Counted from the first letter of the stretch, positions 36,875 through 45,748 are shown. The stretch is 63,323 bases of DNA from Chthoniobacteraceae bacterium (GCA_947476045.1 CANJNZ010000019.1:1-63323); one strand, 5' to 3'. Made by a program: numbers and translations. Notes: generated by a model not told the origin, from the letters alone.

Positions 36875-37525
36875 TCAATACTGCCGCCGCGTGCGATAAT
36901 ACATTCCGAAGAATGCCGTCATGAGCACAAACATCAAGACAGCGCAGGTGCTATATCCGATACGATAGAAACGCATGAACGGCGATGGCGTGCTGGCTAC
37001 GGCATTTTCCTCACCATCCAGAAAGCGAAAGGTCTTCATCACTCGCATGAATCGCTCATCCTCCAGGCGGCTTTCATCACCGCGTCCGTAGGTGCTCACG
37101 AGGAAAGCAGTTTTGTCTTTAATCGTCGCGCGAGTCACCGAAACGAGCTCGCCGGTGGCATCCTTCAGCCTTCGTCCGACAATTTGTATGTAGGCAAGTC
37201 CGTTCCATTCGAGGGGTGTTTTTTTGACCACCTCGAAACCTTGCGCTGCAATTGACTCAGTAAAGCGGGCGATGCTCGCTGAACTGCCAACGTTATTGGT
37301 GGGAAAATCAGGAATCACAACCAAGGTCACAGCCTGCCTGTTATCCATGTTCGATGCGCTGAAAATCATTTCGCCGGAAGGAAGTCGAACGGCGTTGCCT
37401 TTTTGCCATGGCTCGCTGTCTGGCAGGGTAATGGCGCAACGCTGTGCATCAGAACGCCATTCCTCCGCGCGTGCACTGGCGAGAAAGAGTAGCGGCAGAA
37501 TGAGTATGGAGAGACGCTTCATCAT
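36875..37525 (-). CDS. Exported single-span protein, tandem paralogue 2
   Basis: The 216-residue protein has a signal peptide ('MMKRLSILILPLLFLASARA') and 'EEWRSDAQRCAITLPDSEPWQKG', matching the opening of paralogue 1. The body ends with 'FMRVMKTFRFLDGE', and one membrane helix ('IGYSTCAVLMFVLMTAFFGMYY') follows. No Pro-rich linker. It lies 55 bases upstream of paralogue 1 in the same direction. The family is unrecognised. Confidence 0.65.
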   Translation of the reverse strand: MMKRLSILILPLLFLASARAEEWRSDAQRCAITLPDSEPWQKGNAVRLPSGEMIFSASNMDNRQAVTLVVIPDFPTNNVGSSASIARFTESIAAQGFEVVKKTPLEWNGLAYIQIVGRRLKDATGELVSVTRATIKDKTAFLVSTYGRGDESRLEDERFMRVMKTFRFLDGEENAVASTPSPFMRFYRIGYSTCAVLMFVLMTAFFGMYYRTRRQY

Positions 37526-37626
37526 CAGTGATTAAATCAAAGCCGTGTTCACTTGGCGAGCGCGTCGTTGTTTTCATTCAACAAAAACTCGCTTGCACTG
37601 CTGCGTTTACGCCACGTTGCCAGCGC

Positions 37627-38664
37627 ATGCGAATCGCATACGATTCATTTTTAAAAAATGCCGCTCAACTTGCGGTTGCGCTCATTGTCCTCACTGGCTG
37701 CACGATTCGCTCCACGCATGTTTCGCCGTCCGTGGAAAAGCGCCTCAAAGCCCGCAGTGTCTCGGCGGAAAAAATCGGCCTACACATTCTGGATGCATCA
37801 GGTCGCTACAATATGGAGGTTTTTAGCGGCGACTTCGCACCCCATCCAGTCGAAATAACGATGTTGAAAAGCTATGGCGGGCTTCCAGCTTTGAGCATCC
37901 GTCTGAATCAAGGCTCTTCATTTCGAATGATCGCCGATACGGGAGCCCAACTCTGCGTGGTGGAACCCAGACGCGCACTAGACGCAAAGGCGCTAGTCTA
38001 TGCTTCTGAAGAAATCCCAATTCGCGTGACCGGTATCGGCGGCGAGGAGAAAGCGTGGCTCGCTCGCTTTGAACACGCGCACATCGGGCCACTTAAGCTC
38101 AGCGGGCTCGTTGCTGTTCTTCGCAGGGAAAAGACGGAGTTGCAATGGGCGGGTCTGCCCATGGGGGAATACGAAGTGAATTTGATCGGCAGTCCGGTCA
38201 TCGGGGGCTTCCGCTATGTCACTTTCGATTATGCAGGCGCCCGCTTTGTCTTTTCTCCGGCAACCTCCTACGTGCCAGGAAGGGGCGCGCAGCGAATACC
38301 ACTCACGGTGCGCGACAATTTATTCTACGTTCCGCTTCGTATCGGAACTCATACCATCCCGGCGTTGGTGGATACCGGCGCAAAAGATCAAATTTTCCTG
38401 AACGAGAAACTTCTGCGGTCATGGGGTCTCGAAGCCACCGCCAAAAACGGGACGACCTATCGGGCCGTGGGGCTCGGCGGCATCAATCAAGGACGCACAT
38501 TCAAAGTCCCGCTCGTATTTATCGGCGACACACCGGTGCGCGATGTGTCTGTGGATACCAGTTCCGGTGCATGGCAGGCGCGCATTGGCACCGATTTACT
38601 GAAAAATTGGCGCGTCACTTTCGACTTTGAACACCGCGCGCTGTGGCTCGAAGGAAAGAGATAA
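37627..38664 (+). CDS. Double retropepsin-like aspartic protease lipoprotein
   Basis: The protein (about 345 residues from ATG 37627) starts with a lipoprotein signal ('LAVALIVLTGC'). It carries two retropepsin-like domains in one chain: 'SSFRMIADTGAQLCVVE' near residue 100 and 'HTIPALVDTGAKDQIFLNE' near residue 250, each with its DTG site and a downstream hydrophobic-Gly element ('NLIGSPVIGGF', 'RIGTDLLKNW'). Single retropepsin domains normally dimerise; here both halves are covalently joined, as in pepsin. It is probably anchored in the periplasm. The GTG at 37528 gives a longer but implausible N-terminus. Divergent from 36875-37525. Confidence 0.75.
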   Translation: MRIAYDSFLKNAAQLAVALIVLTGCTIRSTHVSPSVEKRLKARSVSAEKIGLHILDASGRYNMEVFSGDFAPHPVEITMLKSYGGLPALSIRLNQGSSFRMIADTGAQLCVVEPRRALDAKALVYASEEIPIRVTGIGGEEKAWLARFEHAHIGPLKLSGLVAVLRREKTELQWAGLPMGEYEVNLIGSPVIGGFRYVTFDYAGARFVFSPATSYVPGRGAQRIPLTVRDNLFYVPLRIGTHTIPALVDTGAKDQIFLNEKLLRSWGLEATAKNGTTYRAVGLGGINQGRTFKVPLVFIGDTPVRDVSVDTSSGAWQARIGTDLLKNWRVTFDFEHRALWLEGKR

Positions 38665-38760
38665 CGATCCAAGCTATTTAATAGAGCGCGGGAAGAGGGA
38701 GGCGGAGCGATTCATGAAACTATCGCTGGACGAAATAACGGAACCTCGGAAGGTCAGATC

Positions 38761-38841
38761 GGAGCGGGTGCCCTGTCCCCAAAGTGCTAAAAAGAGCCGA
38801 TTGGCTCCCCCCTGAAGCACTTCTTACAAGGCCCCCGCTCC
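38761..38841. ncRNA. Long interrupted hairpin in a non-coding stretch
   Basis: Three nested stems are visible. GGAGCGGGtGCC (38761-38772) pairs with GGCCCCCGCTCC (38830-38841), 11 of 12 positions. AAGTGCT (38782-38788) pairs with AGCACTT (38816-38822). GAGCC (38794-38798) pairs with GGCTC (38803-38807). No gene is seen in 38665-39051. It could be a structured RNA, a large terminator after the aspartic protease gene, or a mobile-element relic. The right half of the stretch (38940-39050) is AT-rich and may hold the pilD promoter. Confidence 0.45.
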
Positions 38842-39051
38842 CTTCGTAGCGCCCTGCCTTGCGACATCGCACTACTGCATCTGATGCTTGCCGGTCATGG
38901 TACCCACCACGGTCCGGGGTATCAAAATCTTGCGGTGAACGAACGTAGAATGTGAAGTTTCACTAAAATAAGCACGAATATTTTTTTGAAATTGAGATAA
39001 ACATATAACTCATTTCTTAAAAATCCGAGCCTCAGAGGCGTTGACGTTGGC

Positions 39052-40221
39052 GTGGTCGCAGCTTTTGCTCGCGCTGTGTTTTCTCAGCCCATTTATCACA
39101 CCGTCTTCGCGCTATTTACTTTCGTTTTAGGCACAGCTGTCGGCTCTTTCCTGAATGTCTGCATCTATCGGATGCCGCTCGGCCTTTCAGTGAATGAACC
39201 GAAGCGATCGTTCTGCCCGAACTGTAAATATCAAATTCCGTGGTGGTCGAATCTCCCGATCATCACGTGGATCGCGCAACGTGGAAAGTGCGCCAACTGC
39301 GGCGGCGGCATCGCATTTCGTTACGTGCTGGTGGAGTTGCTCACCGGACTGCTCTTTCTCGGCGTGTGGTGGCGGGTTGCCTATGTGGGGGAATTTCCGG
39401 GAATGTGGGCGAATTTCTTCCCCCTCGTAGTATTCGTATCGCTGCTCATCGTGGCGACGTTCATTGATTTCGAGCACTTGATAATCCCCGATGAGATCAC
39501 ATGGGGCGGAGCTGCTGCGGGTATCGTATTCAGCCTGGGCATCCCCATGCTGCATGGAGAAAAATGGGGCGACCTCACTTCACACCTGATGGGCGGAGCA
39601 TGGGCATTGATAGGCGCCGCACTGGGCTTTGCCTTGCTCTGGCTGGTATCGGTTCTTGGTAAAATGGCGTTTGGAAAAAAGACGCTGGAGTTTACGAAGC
39701 CCGAGCCGTTCACATGGATGCTCGAAGGCGATCGCGCAAAGCTGGTGGCGGGGTCTCAGGCGCATTGGTGGGACGAACTGTTTGGCAACGAGAAGGATTT
39801 TCTTGTGATGAGTTGTGGAAGCTTCGAGTTTGAAGGCACCACCCTCCATGAAACAGAAGTGCGATTTCAATACGAGCACCTGCATCTGGACGGGAAGGAG
39901 CACGACTTGAACAATGTAAAATCGTTCAGCGGCACCGTGCGGAAGATTTCCTTCAAACGCGATGCGATGGGCTTTGGAGATGTGAAGTTCATCGCTTGCA
40001 TCGGCGCCTTCCTCGGATGGAAGGCCGTGCTTTTCACTGTCATGTCCGCTTCGATGTTTGGCGCTGTAATTGGGGGGCTGCCTCTGCTCATTGGCAAGCG
40101 CGAGTGGTCCGCAAAAATTCCCTTCGGACCCTACCTTTCACTCGGCGCGTTGCTATGGCTCTTCCGCGGGCCGGAACTCGTTGAGTGGTATATGAATTTT
40201 ACCGCACCAATACCGCTGTAA
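39052..40221 (+). CDS. pilD: Prepilin peptidase (PilD-like) with large insertion
   Basis: The 389-residue membrane protease/methylase has the N-terminal 'GTAVGSFLNVCIYRMP', the zinc motif C-x2-C-x21-C-x2-C ('CPNCK' ... 'CANCG') and the two catalytic aspartates in 'ATFIDFEHLIIPDEIT' and 'MGFGDVKFIA'. Between the two catalytic segments, after a membrane helix, about 100 extra hydrophilic residues (from 39660 to 39965) are inserted. It cleaves and N-methylates type IV pilin-like leader peptides. It starts with GTG. No pilin genes are in the window. Confidence 0.9.
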   Translation: MVAAFARAVFSQPIYHTVFALFTFVLGTAVGSFLNVCIYRMPLGLSVNEPKRSFCPNCKYQIPWWSNLPIITWIAQRGKCANCGGGIAFRYVLVELLTGLLFLGVWWRVAYVGEFPGMWANFFPLVVFVSLLIVATFIDFEHLIIPDEITWGGAAAGIVFSLGIPMLHGEKWGDLTSHLMGGAWALIGAALGFALLWLVSVLGKMAFGKKTLEFTKPEPFTWMLEGDRAKLVAGSQAHWWDELFGNEKDFLVMSCGSFEFEGTTLHETEVRFQYEHLHLDGKEHDLNNVKSFSGTVRKISFKRDAMGFGDVKFIACIGAFLGWKAVLFTVMSASMFGAVIGGLPLLIGKREWSAKIPFGPYLSLGALLWLFRGPELVEWYMNFTAPIPL

Positions 40222-40320
40222 TGGTATCGAGAAGCGAGCAAGCTTCTAACACTGAGGTCGCTGATATCAAAGCGCACGAATAGCTGATGGCAAACCAGGG
40301 TGGCTTTGACGCGTCGCGCC

Positions 40321-41439
40321 TTACTGTCGAATTCGCTCTTTGACCGCAGGTCCTATGAATTCCAAAAGACGCCCGGCGATCAGTCTGTGTCCGGAGGCAT
40401 TCGGGTGAATACGTTCTCCGAAAAGCTCTATATTTGTCGGCCAAGATTGCTCGGTGAGTTCCATGATTTCTAGCGCCGGAATCTTTTGTGCAGACGCCGC
40501 AGATCGCAGTTGGTTTCGATACTGAGTCATGCGTTCACCCTCGGCGGGATTGCCGATGTTGTTTTGCTCCTCGGGATAATCGCCGGATGTATTTGGATCG
40601 CGATAGACGGGGAGGATGATTCCAAACCACGCTCCATGCTCGCGGCAGAGTGCAGACATTCCCGCGAAATGTGCCGCGTATTCCTCCGCAGAGCTGCGCG
40701 GCTCGGACTTGAGAATAGGCGGGGTTGTCTTTGCCTTCGCTGACTGTGCGATTTGAAGGAGCAGTTGACTGCGGCTCATCAAAGAGCGGATGCGAACCTG
40801 CGAGGCAGTCCCTGGCATGGTGTCGCGATCAGGCGCCCCGGCTGCGCGCACATCGTTCCAGCCGAAGCACGCTGTGACGATGTCGGGGCGCAATTCGGCT
40901 ATGTCGCGGCGGAGCCACGCAAGCCCTTGCCCGCTCGTATAGCCGGGGCAGGCGAGGGGAATTACTTCGATCTCGTGGCCGGGAAATTTTTCGCGAAGCA
41001 TTTCTTCGAGTAATTGCGGATACGCCTTTTCCTCCGCATCAAATTCCTCCGGCTTCTCCTTTTCCATCGCGGCGGGCACACGGTAGCCAAACGTCACTGA
41101 ATCGCCGAGTGTGATGATGTGCAGGCCACGCTTTGTTGCTGGCTCGCCTTTCATGCGAATATGAATGCTGTTCGTGCTCACCGACGTGTAGTCCCACCAC
41201 ACGTTGCGAAGATTCGGGCGAAGCCGCCACGTGAGGAGCGGATCAAATTCAAACAGCCCGCTCGTCTTTTCACCCTGCGTATCCATACGAAGTTGCGGAG
41301 AACTGACGAAAACCGAGAGCGGTTCGACATGCCGCCCGAAGATGCGTGTGCTGATTTCCGCAATCGCGATCAAGAGCGCCGGAATTACCAGCGTGATGCA
41401 GAAAAGTGTGAGTATTGCGCGCAGCCGGGATTTGGGCAT
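40321..41439 (-). CDS. Membrane-anchored SGNH/GDSL hydrolase
   Basis: The 372-residue protein has an N-terminal membrane helix (about 8-30) and SGNH blocks: 'IITLGDSVTFGY' (nucleophile Ser), 'ACPGYTSGQGL' (Gly), 'CFGWNDVRAAG' (Asn) and 'GERIHPNASGH' (His). The residue usually Asp in the DxxH block is Glu here, or the triad has only two members. Probably a periplasmic esterase or acetyl-hydrolase acting on a glycan or lipid. It starts 3 bases after the receiver-protein gene, so they are co-transcribed. Confidence 0.8.
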   Translation of the reverse strand: MPKSRLRAILTLFCITLVIPALLIAIAEISTRIFGRHVEPLSVFVSSPQLRMDTQGEKTSGLFEFDPLLTWRLRPNLRNVWWDYTSVSTNSIHIRMKGEPATKRGLHIITLGDSVTFGYRVPAAMEKEKPEEFDAEEKAYPQLLEEMLREKFPGHEIEVIPLACPGYTSGQGLAWLRRDIAELRPDIVTACFGWNDVRAAGAPDRDTMPGTASQVRIRSLMSRSQLLLQIAQSAKAKTTPPILKSEPRSSAEEYAAHFAGMSALCREHGAWFGIILPVYRDPNTSGDYPEEQNNIGNPAEGERMTQYRNQLRSAASAQKIPALEIMELTEQSWPTNIELFGERIHPNASGHRLIAGRLLEFIGPAVKERIRQ

Positions 41440-41442
41440 CGC

Positions 41443-42600
41443 CTACGAAGCGGAACCCGGCAGGCTGAGCACACCGGCATTCCAGAAATCGATAATATCG
41501 AGCGACTGGAAACGGAATACGATGAGCAGGGCATCGCCAAGCGGGATGCCGATATTTTGCGAGATCGCCTGCAGTGTGTCGGTGCCATTGATCGCCGTGG
41601 CGAATCGTGCCTCCACGTCATTCAACCTAAGGCGCTGGATGAGGTCGTAACCACGGCGTGTGTATGCGGGCGAGCCGTTGGGATCAGGTCGCTGGGAAGG
41701 TGCGAGTTGTTCGAAGCGCACATGGCGAAGCGCACCTAGAATCCAGTTGTCTGCGTCTTCGTTCGCTGGAGGGAAGTTGGCAGCGAAATCCGGGAAGCGC
41801 TCGGTTTCTTCAAACTCAAACGTCAGGCGTCCGGCTGTGAAAAGCTGACTGAACAGCCGCTGTCCATGCTCGCGTGTGATTTGCACCACATCATCGTGCG
41901 GCAGTCCGTTTCGCACACTGAGAAAAAGAAAAATAGGACAGCCGGTGTGCTGCTGATTGGCCTGGGCTTCGAGGATCAGACCGAGGCTTGTCGCCGAGAG
42001 AATCACAGGGGATCCCGTGCAATAGAGTTGGAAATTTCGCGTGGTTGCGAAGAGGAACCGTCCGCCATTCATCCACAATTCAACAGTATGCCGCCCGAGC
42101 GGAAAACGCAGCACGCCGGTGAGCCGGTCGCCCTGTGCCATTTGCATTGCCTGACGCACCGAGATGAAACCGGTGTGTCCGCTGAAAACGATGCCGCCGC
42201 GCGACTGGAGCATGCGCCGCGCGCCCGGCCGGCTCCTGAGCAGTTCGCCAAGTGCATTCAGCAATGCTTCGCCGGAGACCGGTTTCGTAAGCACGCGGGA
42301 CAGATTTTGAAATTGGCCGTTGTAGTTCCCGACGCTTCCCGGCTCGGAAAACAAGACCACTGGCGTCTGCGCAAAGAGAGGATCTGCGCCTAGTCTTGCG
42401 AGCACGGTTGCGCCGTCCATGTCTGGAAGAATGTCGTTTAAAACGATGATGTCCGGGGCGGCGACATTCAGCCTATCGAAGGCATCGGCACCACGGGCGG
42501 AACTGAGCACATCGCAGCCGGGGAAGTGCTGCGCCAGCACGTTTTCAGTGAGTTGCGCGGCGGCGGGCGAGTCGTCTATGACGAGAATTTTCTGAGCCAT
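41443..42600 (-). CDS. Degenerate receiver protein with PATAN-like (DUF4388) region
   Basis: The 385-residue protein has an N-terminal receiver domain (residues 4-120) with the acidic pair 'VIDDSP' (9-10) and Lys in 'RVLTKPVS'. The residue four before the conserved Pro, where the phospho-acceptor Asp sits, is Asn55 ('IIVLNDILPDMDG'); Asp56 is one later. The rest resembles a DUF4388/PATAN module ('GDRLTGVLRFPLGRHTVELWMNGGRFLFATT') and a C-terminal helical region. Such proteins regulate motility or pili in gliding bacteria. No kinase is adjacent. It sits 74 bases after trpD. Confidence 0.75.
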   Translation of the reverse strand: MAQKILVIDDSPAAAQLTENVLAQHFPGCDVLSSARGADAFDRLNVAAPDIIVLNDILPDMDGATVLARLGADPLFAQTPVVLFSEPGSVGNYNGQFQNLSRVLTKPVSGEALLNALGELLRSRPGARRMLQSRGGIVFSGHTGFISVRQAMQMAQGDRLTGVLRFPLGRHTVELWMNGGRFLFATTRNFQLYCTGSPVILSATSLGLILEAQANQQHTGCPIFLFLSVRNGLPHDDVVQITREHGQRLFSQLFTAGRLTFEFEETERFPDFAANFPPANEDADNWILGALRHVRFEQLAPSQRPDPNGSPAYTRRGYDLIQRLRLNDVEARFATAINGTDTLQAISQNIGIPLGDALLIVFRFQSLDIIDFWNAGVLSLPGSAS

Positions 42601-42674
42601 GGAATAATTCAGTGAAGGGTGGCGGCGGAATTAGCGAAGTCAATTCCCGAGGCGCTCCTCAGCAAAGAATGCCA

Positions 42675-43697
42675 CTAACGGAGCATCCGCAACGCGTTGA
42701 GCTTGGCAAGCGCACCACCACTTTCGATGGCGTTTCGCGCCCTGGAAATGCCCGCCGTCATGTCGTCAGCGATGCCGCAGACGACGAGCGCGGCGGCTGT
42801 GTTCAATAGCACCATGTCCCGCTTTACCCCGCGTTCGCTGCCATCGAGGATGCCCATGAGAATCTTCGCATTTTCCACACGATCTCCGCCGCGCAGTTCT
42901 GCGGGGGCACAGCGGCTGAGGCCCAGTTCCTCGGGCGAGATGGTGAAATTGGACACGCCCCCAGCCTCGACAGCATGGACTTGCGTGGAGCCGGTGAGCG
43001 TTAATTCATCGGTGCCATCTCCATGAACGGCCCATGCGCGCTTACGACCGAGAGTGCGGAGAGCCTCGGCGTATTTGGGCAGCAGTTCGGCGTCGAAGAT
43101 GCCTGTGAGTTGAAAGTCCGGCTGTGCAGGATTCAGCAGCGGGCCAAGCATATTGAAAATGGTGGATAGCCCTTGCGCTGCAAGCACCTTGCGGACTGGC
43201 GCAATGACTTTGAGCAAAGGATGGAAGGCAGGCGCGAAGATGAATGCGACACCGTGTTGTTCCAACGATGCGCGCAATTCACCGGGTGTGACTTCGATTT
43301 TCACTCCCAGTTCCTCTAGCACATCGGCGGCACCGGTCTTGGAAGTCACTGAGCGATTGCCATGCTTCATCACACAGGCTCCTGCGGCTGACGCGACAAA
43401 CATGACTGCGGTTGAGACATTGAAGTATCCCAGTTTGTCGCCCCCGGTGCCGCAGACATCGAGGGTCGGGCCGGGGAGTCTGGCCCGATCCAATTCCGGG
43501 TGCACCGCACGGGTGAGCAGGGATTTTGCAAAGCTGGTGATCTCGATGGCTGTCTCGCCCTTGCTTCGCATCGCCTTGAGAAAAGACATTTTCTCGCCAT
43601 CGGAAACCTCATCCGAGAGGAGCAAGGTCACTGACTGTTCGCACTGCGCCGGGCTGAAATTGATGCCGTTTTCAAGAAGGTCGATGAACGTTTGCAT
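42675..43697 (-). CDS. trpD: Anthranilate phosphoribosyltransferase
   Basis: The 340-residue enzyme of tryptophan biosynthesis transfers phosphoribosyl from PRPP to anthranilate. Motifs are 'DVCGTGGDKLGYFNVST' (PRPP loop), 'KHGNRSVTSKTGAADVLEELG', 'FAPAFHPLLKVIAPVRK' and 'FNMLGPLLNP'; all are intact. No other trp gene is in the window. It lies 8 bases after the zinc-ribbon membrane-protein gene, so it is probably read from the SPFH operon. Confidence 0.95.
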   Translation of the reverse strand: MQTFIDLLENGINFSPAQCEQSVTLLLSDEVSDGEKMSFLKAMRSKGETAIEITSFAKSLLTRAVHPELDRARLPGPTLDVCGTGGDKLGYFNVSTAVMFVASAAGACVMKHGNRSVTSKTGAADVLEELGVKIEVTPGELRASLEQHGVAFIFAPAFHPLLKVIAPVRKVLAAQGLSTIFNMLGPLLNPAQPDFQLTGIFDAELLPKYAEALRTLGRKRAWAVHGDGTDELTLTGSTQVHAVEAGGVSNFTISPEELGLSRCAPAELRGGDRVENAKILMGILDGSERGVKRDMVLLNTAAALVVCGIADDMTAGISRARNAIESGGALAKLNALRMLR

Positions 43698-43705
43698 GGC
43701 GCTGG

Positions 43706-44875
43706 TTAGTGGGTGAAATTTAAATCAAGAATTCGCGAAGGTGTCTGGTCGGGTTGTGTGTCGGGCTTGCTGCGCAGGCTGCCTGCCAGCAAAAGCAGGG
43801 TCGCCACCACGCTCAGGATCGCAAGCACAAGCAGCACGATTTTGATCCAGCTCTTCGGGTAGCGTCCAGCGATGGCGCCGGTGTAGCCGTTCACGACGAC
43901 CTGATAGCTCTGCGAGCCGTAGGTGTATGCGAGCAGCCAGACCGGCACGAGCACGTGCTTGAATGTCTGCTGCGAAAAATCCGCATTCACTTCCAGATCA
44001 CGATGCGTGTCGCCGGGCACTTGCTGCGAGCAGAGCTGCTGCGTTTTGGTCTCCATCGTTTGGCGCGCGTGCTGCGCGGCGGCGATGAGGTCGATCTGAT
44101 ATTGCTCCACGGTCCAGCCGCTCAAAAATCCGGGGTCATAGGGCTTGAGGTCGGTCGTGGTGGGGAAGGGCTCGATTTTATTTAGCAGTTCAATCTCAAC
44201 ACCGCGCGTGGCGGGGACGTGTTCATCATCAAAAAAATGATCGAGATGGCCGCTCGATGGATACCATCGAATTTTTCTTTCACTACGAGTCTGCCGGTTG
44301 CCGTTGGAGTCAATGTAGGATTCATCCTCGTAGTAGTAATCGCCCGACATCGCGCTCCAGTCTGCGCTGACCTGCGAATCAAACGTCCAATACGGAATGT
44401 AGATGCCATGCACTGTGTCGGTGAGTGCGCGGGTGCCGAGTTTGTTTGGCGCAAACCACCGCGCTCCATACCACGCCCGGATGGCCTCGCGCACGTCTGT
44501 CTCTGCAAGCTTGAATTCCAGCAGCGACTCGGGGCGGATAGGGCGCATTTGCTCTTCGACGGGGATGATCGCGGCGGAGCCGCAAAAGTCGCATCGCTGG
44601 GCTGCGCGCGTCGGCTCGAAAACCGTGATCGCCTGGCAGCTCTGGCACTTCACGCTCGCGCGCGTCGTGTCCCAACCACGCTGGTCATCGCCGATGGCCC
44701 CCAGCGCCGCCACGAGGTCATGCTCGATTCCCGTAGTCGGCGAATCCGGTGGCTGCATCGGCGCGATGGTTCCGCAATAGCCGCAGACGAGGGATTGCTT
44801 CGCCGGGTCCCAAGTCGCCTCCGCACCGCAGCTCGGGCAGTTGAATTTCTGTTGGGCGAAAACTTCGTCGCTCAT
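43706..44875 (-). CDS. Double zinc-ribbon membrane protein (YdjG-like)
   Basis: The 389-residue protein has two zinc ribbons: Cys13/16/31/34 ('CPSCG' ... 'CGYCG') and Cys77/80/95/98 ('CQSCQ' ... 'CDFCG'). A central domain follows ('GIYIPYWTFDSQVSADWSAMSGDYYYEDESY' ... 'VPVWLLAYTYGSQSYQVVVNGYTGAIAGRYPKSW') and one C-terminal membrane helix (about 343-365). This layout resembles Bacillus YdjG and other zinc-ribbon proteins linked to SPFH/PspA membrane-stress modules. The stop of the DNA methyltransferase gene lies 3 bases upstream. It probably faces the cytoplasm and bridges the membrane to partner proteins (inference). Confidence 0.75.
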   Translation of the reverse strand: MSDEVFAQQKFNCPSCGAEATWDPAKQSLVCGYCGTIAPMQPPDSPTTGIEHDLVAALGAIGDDQRGWDTTRASVKCQSCQAITVFEPTRAAQRCDFCGSAAIIPVEEQMRPIRPESLLEFKLAETDVREAIRAWYGARWFAPNKLGTRALTDTVHGIYIPYWTFDSQVSADWSAMSGDYYYEDESYIDSNGNRQTRSERKIRWYPSSGHLDHFFDDEHVPATRGVEIELLNKIEPFPTTTDLKPYDPGFLSGWTVEQYQIDLIAAAQHARQTMETKTQQLCSQQVPGDTHRDLEVNADFSQQTFKHVLVPVWLLAYTYGSQSYQVVVNGYTGAIAGRYPKSWIKIVLLVLAILSVVATLLLLAGSLRSKPDTQPDQTPSRILDLNFTH

Positions 44876-44878
44876 GCG

Positions 44879-45742
44879 CTACAGCAGTTTTCGTTTGTCG
44901 TTCAGCGCGTCAATCACGCGATAGCCTGCCGTGGCGAGATGGCGTGCATCGAGTTCGAGTCCCACGCAGCGCCGGCCCGTGGTGGCGCAGGCGGCGGCGG
45001 TGGTGCCGCTGCCGAGGAAAGGATCGAGCACCAGCGCGCCCTCATTTGTGCTCGCGAGGATACAGCGTTCCACCAGCGAGAGCGGCTTTTGCGTCGGGTG
45101 CCTGCCATGTCGTTTCTCGCTTTTCGTAGGAGCTTTCATTTTCCAGACGCTCTTCATTTGCTTCCCGGCATTCTGCTCGCGCATGGATGCGTAGTTAAAT
45201 GTGTGCCTGCTCTTCGCATCGCGCGCCGCCCAAAGCACCGTCTCGGTCGAGTGCGTGAAAAAGCGGCACGACAGATTCGGCGGCGGATTCGGTTTCTCCC
45301 ACGTAATGTTGTTCAGCAGTTTGAAGCCGAGTTGCTGCATCGCATGGCCCACGCTGAAAATCACGTGCTGCGTGCCCGTCACCCAAATCGTCCCGTTCGG
45401 ACGCAGCACGCGCTGGCAGCGGCGCAGCCACTCGATGTTGAATTCGTGATTCGCATCGGCGCCCCGCGATTTGTCCCACTCACCTTTGTCCACCTTCGCG
45501 CGCTTTCCATTTTTGCACGTCGTGCCGCCATTGCTCAGGAAATACGGAGGGTCGGCGAATACCGCGTCGAACACTCCGCCGGGATACTGTTCCGCGATGG
45601 CATCGAGAAATGCGAGGCAGTCTGCTTCGTAGAGATAGATGCCCGTCGCGTCATCGCGAAAGAATGGCGGGGGATTGCCGGGTGCAAATGCAATCTCAGT
45701 GAGCGGAGCGGCTTTACGGCGTGGTTTCTTAGCTTTTGCCAT
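44879..45742 (-). CDS. Solitary DNA adenine N6-methyltransferase (beta class)
   Basis: The 287-residue methyltransferase has motif IV 'FADPPY' (DPPY, 64-67) near the N-terminus, a target-recognition region, and motif I 'DPFLGSGTTAAA' near the C-terminus: the beta order of type II m6A enzymes. 'HPTQKP' precedes motif I as usual. The N-terminus is Lys/Arg-rich ('MAKAKKPRRKAA'). No restriction endonuclease or specificity gene is adjacent. It is embedded 6 bases after a secreted-protein gene and 3 bases before the zinc-ribbon gene, so it is expressed with them. Confidence 0.85.
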   Translation of the reverse strand: MAKAKKPRRKAAPLTEIAFAPGNPPPFFRDDATGIYLYEADCLAFLDAIAEQYPGGVFDAVFADPPYFLSNGGTTCKNGKRAKVDKGEWDKSRGADANHEFNIEWLRRCQRVLRPNGTIWVTGTQHVIFSVGHAMQQLGFKLLNNITWEKPNPPPNLSCRFFTHSTETVLWAARDAKSRHTFNYASMREQNAGKQMKSVWKMKAPTKSEKRHGRHPTQKPLSLVERCILASTNEGALVLDPFLGSGTTAAACATTGRRCVGLELDARHLATAGYRVIDALNDKRKLL

Positions 45743-45748
45743 ACAAAA

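Noticed and set aside
40230-40247. Terminator after prepilin peptidase
   Set aside because: AGAAGC/GCTTCT can form a hairpin, but it is short and AT-rich and has no T-run after it.
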